In this document: positions 1 through 8,339 of the stretch, in pieces
Position numbering within the stretch: the stretch's first letter is position 1
Layout: every line of letters begins with the position of its first letter
NCBI GenBank assembly: GCA_000320605.2
Contig: KB445792.1
Coordinates: 2,332,266 to 2,350,693 of the forward strand
Origin: Gelatoporia subvermispora B
Taxonomy: Eukaryota; Basidiomycota; Agaricomycetes; Polyporales; Gelatoporiaceae
DNA: 18,428 nucleotides
Reading direction: 5' to 3'
Program-made: the position numbers and the translations under genes
The notes under the pieces: generated by a model
Database searches by the model: none
What the model saw: the letters and a program-made list of their open reading frames with translations, nothing else
Told to the model about the DNA's origin: nothing

Positions 1-2924
1 GGCTCGTCGACCATGTCCCTCATCCAGTCCTTCCGCGCGATGACATCCTCGCCGCTGCACCGCGTCTCGCCGATGGAGGAGGACCCCCTCGCGCCGGGCC
101 CGAGCGTGAACAAACTCTACTTCCCCGCGTCGGTGTTCTTCGGCAAGGTGCGCGCACTGCCGAGCCCCGAGGAGGTTGAGTACCCGGATCGGGACCTCGC
201 GGACAAGCTGGTGAGTCATCGACGCTTAATTACCTCATTCATATCCCTCTCCAAGTTAGTGCCCCTTCAACGCCGTTTTTATATGGCAGGGCAGGTCTCT
301 TCAGGATCGAGTACAGGCGGAGTCTGTCATGACTGTGGCCGTCGGTGCTAGGCACACCCTAGCCTGGGGTTGACCAATGGTCGAGTGGCCCCGCAGCCCC
401 GTTCGAAGCCTCACCTGTTCACGGTTCTTCTGAGAACTACTCTCGAGATGGAAACGGCCCCACATGCGCGATCTTGATCGAGGGTGAAATCGCGGGGAGC
501 TGCCGTAACTGACACTGGGACGGACAGGTCGATACCTACTTCGCGCGGTACCATTTCCTGATGCCCGTCATCGACAAGCCCTCCTTCCTGCGAGACTACA
601 AGTATCTCATGGATCACACGCACGACCCCAATTTGGCACGCAAGCGCACCGCGTTCATCGCGCTGGTGTGCGCCGTCTTCGCCGTTGCGGCGCGTTCGGT
701 AGACGACCCGCGTCTATCTCGCGAAGGACTCGACGATGCCGGCATGGGGATGGTCTATTATGAGCGGTATGCTTCTTCTTCGCCTGTTTACTCCGGGACC
801 AGCTGACGGGATTGGCAATGATAGAGCTCTCATCTTGCACTATATCAGTCACGTCTCAACGCAGATCGAACACGTGCAATGTTTCATCCTCATGTCCTCC
901 TTCCTCTGTTCCGTCAACTGTCTACCACAGGCTTGGCTCCTGATCGGACAGGCGGTACGGACGGCTCAAGATATTGGCCTGCATGTACGTCGTGTGATAC
1001 AGATGTCCTTGATGGTCTTTGAACTCGTGTATCTAGCGTTCTCCCCGTCGACTCCTCATCTCTCCTGTCGAGAAGGAAACCCGTCGCAAGGTATGGTGGG
1101 GCGTGTATACCCTCGATCGCATGCTGGCGCTTGCACTTGGGCGCCCACTGGGTATCGAGGATGCCGATTGCGACGTTGAGCTCCCGGTCGATATCGACGA
1201 CGACAACCTCCCGCAATATTTCGCCGGCGCCACCATGAACAATTCAATGCCACCGCTCATGCGTGGCTTCACCGAGCTCACCATCCTGTACCGCATCGGC
1301 GGCCAGGTCCTGCGCCAAGTGTATGCCCTTGATAAGTGCCGAGACAACCTCGAGCCCGAGAAGCGCGCCGAAGTGCAGCGCGCGGTCGATTCGCTCGACA
1401 AGGCGCTCACGAAGTGGTGCGACGAGCTGCCGATCGTGTTCAAGTCGCGCCCTGTGAACGAGCAGCAAGTGTCGATGGGCGCAGTCTTGTGCAGTCACTA
1501 CTACACTATCCTCACGACGCTCCACCGCAACTTCCTACCCGTGAAGCGCGATCCGGCCGTCACCCCTCGCTCGACGGCTAAGGCGGTCTCCACCGCCCGC
1601 GCGTGCATTCGTCTCGCGCCGTCGATCAGGAACGTCGTCCCCCCGAGCCACCACCTCGCGTTTTTCATTCAGAACCTCTTCAGCTCCGCGGTGATAGTTC
1701 TCCTTTATGCGATGCACGTGCCAGACCCCGCTGCGTCCCAAGCAGCGATGGAAGAGGCGAAGAGTTGCCTCGCGGTGCTCGAGTCGTGGGAGGGCCACTG
1801 GCCCGGCGCGCGCAAGTGCAAGGAACTCCTCGAGGACCTCACCGCGACCGCGACCGAGGCAATCCGCACCGCGCGCAACACGCAGCCGCGTGCCCCGTCC
1901 TCTGCATCGTCGTCATCGATGTCATCGTCGATGCTGGACGGCCGCTCGGGCCCGATGGCGGTCCCCATGTCGGAGCGACTGATCAAGAGCAGGCCCCGGC
2001 GGAACCGGTCGCGGGATATCCGGCTGTCGCCCCGACAGTCCGTCGGAAGCGCGATACAGTTCCGGTCAGAGTGTGAGTGCCCCGTTTCTTGCGCGTCCTT
2101 CCTCTCCACACTCGTTCTCATGCTCATGCGATATTTCCCCCGCAGCCCAACGCGCGCGCTCGACGTCCCGGAAGCGGCCACATGACGAAGACTTCCTGAA
2201 TGAGTCCGGCGGGCCGTATGCGTCCTTGCTCTCGTCGTCGTACCCCGGACGCTCGACGCTCAGCGCGCACAGTTCGCCTGTGTCTGCGACCAGCCATCCC
2301 TCGCCGCCCGGCGGTCCCGAGTCGCAAACTTCACAGGACCCGAGCCCGCGGATGCTTGCGTCGCACTCGTTCGGCGGCATCAACGTCCCGCCTTCGCCTG
2401 CCGTGCAAATTCCCTCTGCTGCGGGTCGCTTCGACTTCGACTACGGCCCCCCGCAGAGCCCGTCCGAGCGCTGGGGTAGCGCGGGGGACATGGAGCAGCT
2501 GAAGCTCTTTCCCGGTGCGGGCAACTCGCAGCAGACGTACCAATCGCAGAACCCGTACTCGCCTACATCATACGCGCCTCAGGCGTCGCCTCTTGAGCCC
2601 GCATACACTTCGTTCGACGGCGCTGACCTGGGAATGGGCATGTACGGCCTGTCGAATACGCCACCGTCCGCGGGGTTCGCCGCGCCCGGTCTGCCGTTCC
2701 GCGGGTTGGACTATATCCGGAATTACAACCCCGGCGGGTACTCGGTTGGCGGGGAGCAGGACCAGCTCTGGCAGTCGTTCGACGGCGGCGTGTTCGGGCT
2801 CGACCCCGAGATCCCGTTCAACCTCGGCGAGTTTGCGAATGGCTCGGATGGGCAGCCCATGGATAGCGGGCACGGGCTCGACAGTGCACATATGGACGGG
2901 ACGCAGTGGCACGGGGGGCAGTAG
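1..2924 (+). CDS. Fungal-specific transcription factor (fungal_trans domain), 5' end outside window
   Basis: Reconstructed exons are 1-210, 528-766, 825-984, 1037-2072 and 2146-2924 (TAG); phases agree and give 807 visible residues. The frame is open at base 1, so the N-terminus, where a Zn2Cys6 DNA-binding cluster normally lies, is missing. Visible residues about 71-330 match the fungal_trans (PF04082) middle homology region: a PVIDKPSFLRDY motif early in exon 2, then RRKVWWGVYTLDRMLALALG in exon 4, the usual signature of this helical regulatory domain. A serine run and basic stretches follow (SRKRPHDED is a possible NLS), then a Ser/Pro/Gly-rich tail of about 250 residues that may be an activation region. 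It should act in the nucleus as a transcriptional regulator; the target is unknown. Intron 1 is 317 nt, against 52-73 for the other three. The domain class is fairly sure; a specific orthologue (for example XlnR-like) is not claimed. Confidence 0.87.
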
Positions 2925-3339
2925 GGGTGAGGTGGGTGGAGGAGCTGCGCTGCTTTGTTACGACGGCCATGATTTCCCCATACTCAGACATTACTAGTAC
3001 ATGCTATGAATGTTACACGTACGCGCACGGACACCTAAATGATCTGGTTGCTCTCGTATGGAACCCCCTCTGTATTTCCCCTGTATCTTTACGCTGACTG
3101 TCGACGTAGCTTACAGCACTTACTTGCCTGCAGTAGCGTACCTGTACAACGTTATTCCTGTTCTTTACGACTCCTGCCTCAATGGCTCCTTTACGACCCA
3201 GGCTCAGTTCACAATCCAACGCGCTTGCCCACTTTGTACGATACGTCTGATATATACTGCAAGTTGCAGGTTGATCCAAATCCATACATTGCCGTCTGAT
3301 ACATGGTAAAAATTACACAACAAGAAAAGGGCGAGATGA
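2925..3339. other. Convergent intergenic region (3' ends of both neighbours)
   Basis: The transcription factor stops at 2924 (+) and the acyl-CoA dehydrogenase at 3340 (-), so these 415 bases should hold both 3' UTRs. Composition is more AT-rich than the genes. Short open frames on both strands lack family motifs or splice continuity. I see no RNA gene or repeat here. Confidence 0.6.
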
Positions 3340-5312
3340 CTACAGCTTTGACTTGACGCCATGCGTCTCCAGAAGTGCCTTCTCCTTCCTCTTGACTTCT
3401 GCAGTGCGCTTCGCCAGCGCGGGAGCCCTCTTAAGTTCCCGTTGGCCGATCTGCTGGATGTGCACCTCATCCGGCCCCTGATCGGCTCAGTAACGTCAGT
3501 TTCTCCCCAGTACACAAGAAGGCAGTGACGTACGTCCGCGAGACGAAGCGTCCTCAGACCACTGTACATAGCCGCGAGCTTCGTGTCTTGGCTCACACCC
3601 TCGGCGCCGTATGCCTGGATGGCACGGTCCACGACTTTGCATGCCATTGACGGCACGACAAACTAAAACGCGTGTCAGTCCCGACCACAACGTGGATCGA
3701 TTGCGGGGAACTCCACCTTGGCGATACCGATCTCCTTGAGCGCGCCTTTCGCCTTATGCCTGTCAATCTGCACAGTCGATCAGTATACAGAATACACTGC
3801 CGCACCGGGAATAGCAGGAGCTTACCTGGAGAGCTGCACTCAGGACCAGTAATCGCGCTGCGTCTATCTCCGCACGCGACTTGGCAATCTCCGCAACGAC
3901 GGTACCTACACGAAGATCCGGCCGTGAGCCCTCGAGTCTGCAATCGCGCGGGGAATCTGAAGGAATCAACACGACGCACCGTGCTCGTAAAGGAACTTGC
4001 CGAACGTCTTCTTCCCCGGATCTGTGACACGCTGGATCATGAGATCCAAAGCAGATGAGGCTGCGCCGACGCAGCGCATGCAGTGGTGGATACGGCCGGG
4101 CCTGCAAATCATAGCGATTGAGCGAATGCGGAAGGTCCCACATCGGGATACTCACCCGAGACGGCCTTGGATGATCTGCGCGAAGTGAGCCCGGGTATCT
4201 ACACGGGACCACACACAGCTGGCGTACCTCGAAACCGCGTCCCCAGCCCAGTACCAGGTTGCCGACCGGCACACGGACGTTCTCGTAGATAATTTCGCAG
4301 TGGCCCTCTGGGGCGTCGTCGTAGCCGAAGACCTGCATCGGGCGGATGACCTTGACCCCAGGCGCGTTCGCGGGGACGATGACGATGCTCTGCTGCCTGT
4401 ACTTGTCCGAGTTGTTCGGGTCGCTCTTGCCGAGTACGAGATGCAGCGCGCAGCGCGGGTCCCCGGCACCGCTGATGTACCTGCAGTGCCATGTGAGCCT
4501 GTGAGCAATTACGTCGACGCCTGTGGCGGGCTTCGCACCATTTATGTCCGTTGATGACGATTTCGTTGCCCTCTTGACGAATCGTGGTCCGAATGTTCGT
4601 CGCGTCGGAGGAAGCAACGAACCGCTCGGTCATGGCAAACGCTGACCGCGTCTCACCGTTTAGGAGGGGCTGCAGCCACTTCTCCTGCTGCTCCGGCGAG
4701 CCGTACCGGGCGAGCACCTCTTCGACTTGGGTCAGGCGCAGCGCGCGGGGTAGCTGGGAAACCACATACCCATGTTTCCAGTATCAGGGGCCGAGCAATT
4801 CAAGACTTCGGAGGCGTAATGACCGCCCCGTCCGAGCACCTCGGCGATGAGAGCATACTACGGATCATCTATAAGCATGTGGTCACTATCACCTATTAGA
4901 TGGCTCACCTCGATGTTCGAAAGGGGAACACCATGCTTCGGATAGTGCGCTTTGCTAAGGAACAGGTTCCAGAGCCCCTTCGCACGAGCCTTCGCCTTCA
5001 GCTCTGCAATGATGGGTATAACGGTCTTCCACCTTGTCGCTGTGTCGGTAGGTAGCTGGGCGTGCACAAGTGTCGAAGCGGGGAGGACTTCGTCCTGGAA
5101 TGACAGTCAGCTCTATGCATGACATCTGGACCGTTGACCGAGGCACGAACATTTACGAATTGGATGACCTTTGCAAGTGTCTCCTTCCCGTACGGGGTAA
5201 ACTTGTCCTCCACCTGTACAAGAGTTCACATCAATGCTCCACAAGTGAGCTCCTAGCGCACCATAGTCCATGCTGCCTGACCGATGTACTCGACGATGGG
5301 ATGGTCGGCCAT
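3340..5312 (-). CDS. Acyl-CoA dehydrogenase, ACAD10/11-like, with C-terminal SKL (predicted peroxisomal)
   Basis: Twelve exons on the minus strand: 5312-5262, 5213-5157, 5094-4909, 4857-4770, 4719-4539, 4480-4228, 4175-4156, 4101-3980, 3905-3826, 3767-3717, 3662-3534, 3477-3340 (TAG). All phases agree, giving 451 residues, normal for the family. It should be an FAD enzyme that introduces a 2,3-double bond into acyl-CoA. The FAD/acyl-binding motif [14 protein letters not shown] lies near residues 152-165, [10 protein letters not shown] near 188-196, FGYDDAPEG near 229-237, GRGFEIIQGRLGPGRIHH near 268-285, and ADGPDEVH near 405-412. In the last motif Asp sits where most acyl-CoA dehydrogenases have the catalytic Glu, as in ACAD10/11. 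The last three residues are SKL, a canonical PTS1 peroxisomal signal. The start ATG is 46 nt after the stop of an upstream reading frame on the same strand. The human homologues carry extra N-terminal domains that this protein lacks. Exon 7 is only 20 nt. The first two exon joins are the least certain. Confidence 0.92.
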
Positions 5313-5357
5313 GTTGTCAAGAATGAAGGAGTAGAGAGATGTCCCCAGCACCGTTCA

Positions 5358-5890
5358 TCAGCGTTTATAGAGCTTCGTCCCTGGCGGGCGCTCTACCCCA
5401 GACTCGCCTTTCGGCACGATTCTATACCCGGTCTTGCCGAACAAGCCGCGGTCTTCAATCCATCGGCAGTCTATCACGCGCTGTCTTCATTCAACTCCTT
5501 CGGCCACTCAGGATTTCAATGTTACATCTGACCTCAAATCCACGAGGGTCTACAGGACGCGCAGCAACGACACATATCATTGATGTGACTTAGAGAATAG
5601 CTAGCACCAGGAAAGAACGTAAAACTAGTTCCGCAAAAGTGGTACGTCCTGGTGCCTCCAATGTATGACGGACAAGTAATGGCCGTAGACCATTGCAAGA
5701 CGGCGTACCGAAAGTATTCGAGAGCAACGTCATGCTGAGAGTTTGACTGGAGACCTGACAGTCGTATTGTGCGGGAGGGAAGTTCAGCCTCAAGAAGTCT
5801 ACCGAAAATCTTTCGTGAAGTTAGTTCCAGGGAAATGATTGACGACAGCAGAACTTACCGACTCCGAGTTCCTCGGGCGAGCTAGTTAGC
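5358..5890 (-). pseudogene. Unidentified gene fragments, possibly a decayed or N-terminally truncated gene
   Basis: Between the BRAP2 stop (5939) and the acyl-CoA dehydrogenase start (5312) the minus strand has two stretches that read like protein. One, about 5800-5590, follows a good GTAAGT donor and an AAAG acceptor and contains FGRLLEAELPSRTIRLSG and QHDVALEYFRYAVLQW. The other, about 5475-5358, reads RVIDCRWIEDRGLFGKTGY and ends in PPGTKLYKR plus TGA. I cannot join them into one frame with an ATG: no start codon lies upstream before BRAP2, and stops interrupt between the parts. I do not recognise the family. It may be the C-terminal remnant of a gene, a gene whose microexons I failed to place, or chance open frames. 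Confidence 0.35.
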
Positions 5891-5938
5891 ACAACGAGTC
5901 TGCGCCGTGCAATGACAGATCGATACTTGTGCGATTCT

Positions 5939-7912
5939 CTACCCTTTCTTTCCTTTCCTCGACCGTTGCGGATTCGTGGCCGTCTCGATCGAGCCGCCGG
6001 CAGCCTCCGCAATATCCCCCTCCCCGCTTTCGATCTTGTCCCTCGCCTCCAAAAAGAACATAACGTCCCTAACCTGATCTTCCAGCTCCTGCACCTTGAG
6101 CTGTATCTGTGCCTTGTCCCGCATCGCCTGCTCCGCAATGTCCTTCGCCTTCGCCAGGTTCTTCATCAAGCCCTCGCTCACCGCACGCTCCTCTTGGAGC
6201 TCCTTCGCAAGATTGCGCGCAAGCTCCGCGGCCTTCTCCGCGCGCTTCTCCGCCTTCTGTTTCTCCCTCCCCACTTCGGCTACCCGCGCATCCTCCTCCA
6301 CGCGTTGGCGCGTCTCGTACTCGCGCAGTCGCGTCTGTGCGCCGCCGACCTCGACGCTGAGCTTCTCCACGAGCCCGCGCATCTGCTCGACCTGACTTCG
6401 GAGGTCTGCCGTCTGCTCTTCGTAGTATGCGCGCTGCGAATCGAGTTGTGACATCAGCAGATACGAGTACTCGATTCCGATGGCCTCGATCTTCTCTGCG
6501 CTCAGCGCGTCCGCTGCACTCGGACCCGCACCGCTGCCGCCATCGCCACGACTCCCCGCCGCGGTCGCAGCAGAAGGGAGCTCAACAAGCTTGCCGTCTG
6601 CTTTGTTTTGAATGAGCCGGTGCACGTACCCGTCTCCGGCGTAGTCCCAAACGCGTTGGGTCTCGAGCTCGAGCGCATATAGGTGGGTCGTTTGCGTGTA
6701 GTGTGCGTGCGCGTGCGCACGGCCGTACCGCCCGCAGCCGATGTTGCCGCATACAAGGCAGATCCAGAGGTTCGTGGTGCCGCCGCAGTCGGCGCATTGC
6801 GACCGCGACGCGGCATTGGATGAGAACGGGATGGGGTGTGTCGAGCGGGTCGTATTGGACGAACTTGGGTGAGAGGACATCAGCGTTTGCGAGTAACGGC
6901 ATACAGGGCAGCGGCTGTCGCCCCACTTGCTGAGGCACGCGCAGTGGAAAGTATGCGAGCACGGGACTGTGACGAGACCTGTGACTGAGGAGTCCATCCG
7001 CTCAAGGCAGACAGGACAGGTAGGCAGTTCGTACATAGTCGCAGAGCCTTGCGACTGCCCACCCGGGGGAAGCACGACTTGCGAAACAGGATCGTCAGTG
7101 TCGATCGTGACTGAGCGTATCCGCACAACATGGCAGATTTCAGGCTCCATGGAGTTAAATTGTTTTCCGTTGTAAGCCTCCGCAAACTCAGTCGCCTCGG
7201 CGGGCGTGCGGAAGTGTAGTACGACGATTGAGCGATTGGGCGCGAAGTCGCGAATCATGCGCAAGTGAGCGATGCCCTCGGATGCGGGGGCGACGAATGC
7301 GAGGAAGTCGGCTGGGGTCATCCAGGAAGGTACGGCAAGAACGCCGAGTGTGACACTGCTGATGTCCAAATCGGAGTCTACAGGCTGTGGTCCATCTGTA
7401 GCAGATGCAGAGTTTATGGCGTTTTCAGCTTCGCCAGAGTTGGGTGTAGACGAAGAAGATGGCTCTTGTTCCGCAGAGCTAGGATAGTCTCGGAAGATGC
7501 GCACCACGCCCTTCGGCAAGTTAGTCGACCCAGACTTTGAGGTCGGCACAGGCTGAGATACAAAGGTAGCCACAACAGGCTCTCGGTTCTCTCTGCCTTT
7601 GCCAAAGCCAGCCTTCTTTGCGCCGACGCTCATGTTGTCAGCGAAATCAATCCAGTCAATCCGTATAGGTCCAAGTCGGTAATCCTGTCCGTGCTCAGAG
7701 GACGAAGGCGAGCTCAAGGTGCGATCGTGGGTTGAAACTGTGTTGCGTCTAGTGGTAGACTTCGGAGTATGTGCAGGTAGAGGCTGGAAGAGCGAGTTTG
7801 GCACGAACACGTTCTGTAGCTTCCCGAGAGTGGATGATTGGCTGTACGATGAAGACGTCGGATTGGGGGTCGGAGGGGATTGTAGCGATATGTGCAAGTG
7901 ATAGCCTCGCAT
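5939..7912 (-). CDS. BRAP2-like RING/UBP zinc-finger E3 ubiquitin ligase
   Basis: A single uninterrupted exon encodes 657 residues, from ATG at 7912 to TAG at 5939. Domain order is that of BRCA1-associated protein 2 (BRAP2/IMP; yeast Etp1): a Ser/Pro-rich N-terminus, an RRM-like BRAP2 domain at about 185-270 (LGVLAVPSWMTPADFLAFV; RSIVVLHFRTPAEATEFAEAYNG), a RING-H2 finger with Cys299, Cys302, Cys318, His320, His323, Cys326, Cys335 and Cys338, a UBP-type zinc finger at about 372-435 (CADCG, CLVCGNIGCGRY, HAHAH), and a long Glu/Lys/Arg coiled coil at about 485-625. The tail is basic (RSRKGKKG). The family are E3 ligases whose UBP finger binds ubiquitin; mammalian BRAP2 tunes Ras/MAPK signalling, and Etp1 works in ethanol and stress responses. 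Being intronless is odd next to its intron-rich neighbours. An overlapping upstream ORF (ATG at 8027) precedes the start, so a spliced or alternative N-terminus cannot be excluded. Confidence 0.93.
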   Translation of the reverse strand: MRGYHLHISLQSPPTPNPTSSSYSQSSTLGKLQNVFVPNSLFQPLPAHTPKSTTRRNTVSTHDRTLSSPSSSEHGQDYRLGPIRIDWIDFADNMSVGAKKAGFGKGRENREPVVATFVSQPVPTSKSGSTNLPKGVVRIFRDYPSSAEQEPSSSSTPNSGEAENAINSASATDGPQPVDSDLDISSVTLGVLAVPSWMTPADFLAFVAPASEGIAHLRMIRDFAPNRSIVVLHFRTPAEATEFAEAYNGKQFNSMEPEICHVVRIRSVTIDTDDPVSQVVLPPGGQSQGSATMYELPTCPVCLERMDSSVTGLVTVPCSHTFHCACLSKWGDSRCPVCRYSQTLMSSHPSSSNTTRSTHPIPFSSNAASRSQCADCGGTTNLWICLVCGNIGCGRYGRAHAHAHYTQTTHLYALELETQRVWDYAGDGYVHRLIQNKADGKLVELPSAATAAGSRGDGGSGAGPSAADALSAEKIEAIGIEYSYLLMSQLDSQRAYYEEQTADLRSQVEQMRGLVEKLSVEVGGAQTRLREYETRQRVEEDARVAEVGREKQKAEKRAEKAAELARNLAKELQEERAVSEGLMKNLAKAKDIAEQAMRDKAQIQLKVQELEDQVRDVMFFLEARDKIESGEGDIAEAAGGSIETATNPQRSRKGKKG

Positions 7913-8027
7913 TATCTAAACGTTGGTTCGCATTTCTCAAGGCGACAAATAGTAAGAGGTCAGTGGAAGGTTCAAACTTGTTCAGAGAGCCGGGAGTGCG
8001 CGACGAGGCGCGACGCCGCTCGTCCAT
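7749..8027 (-). other. Upstream ORF overlapping the BRAP2-like start codon
   Basis: An ATG at 8027 opens a 92-codon minus-strand frame that runs past the BRAP2 ATG (7912) in another frame and overlaps it by about 160 nt. It begins MDERRRASSRTPGSLNKFEP. No domain is recognised. If the transcript starts upstream of 8027, ribosomes would meet this frame first, which could lower translation of the ligase; otherwise it is a chance frame in the promoter. Confidence 0.3.
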
Positions 8028-8339
8028 CGACGCCACAAGTAGATCTGGCAGCCCGATGACAAACCCGCTTCAGACTGCGCAGGGCGCTTGTGCCAGGGGT
8101 CATGATATAACTGACCTCCATGATCTGCTTCACCGTTCCCCCATACACCCATCCGTTGCACTCAGTCGATGCCCACAAAACCGAGGTTCAGCACTATAGA
8201 ATAAGATACACGAGTTGTAAGATTTTCTGAGAGAAAATACAACGAGGACAGCAACACACAGGCGGCAGTTATTCTAAACATATCAGTCTCATTCTCCATC
8301 CGAAAGTTAATGCATCACGCCTCTGACCGCTGCTTCAAC
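7913..8339 (-). promoter_or_regulatory. 5' flank of the BRAP2-like gene and 3' flank of the CxC gene
   Basis: These 427 bases lie between the minus-strand CxC-domain gene (stop at 8340) and the BRAP2-like start (7912). They must hold the 3' UTR of the former and the promoter and 5' UTR of the latter. Apart from the upstream ORF listed separately, no gene, repeat or clear core promoter element is evident. Confidence 0.45.

Noticed and set aside
405..440. Possible tRNA T-loop (GTTCGAAGC) in a long intron
   Set aside because: The bases on either side do not pair into a T-arm, and no anticodon or acceptor arms could be built around it.
1705..2181. A 158-codon minus-strand frame over the transcription factor
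   Set aside because: It is antisense to well-supported coding sequence and is explained by GC-skewed codon use.
3340..5312. The acyl-CoA dehydrogenase region as a frameshifted pseudogene
   Set aside because: The frame jumps between fragments are all explained by eleven GT-AG introns with matching phases, yielding a full-length protein.
5912..6451. A 179-codon plus-strand frame, Leu/Arg-rich
   Set aside because: It lies wholly antisense to the BRAP2 coiled-coil region, and its composition is the mirror of Glu/Lys/Arg-rich codons; it has no motif of its own.
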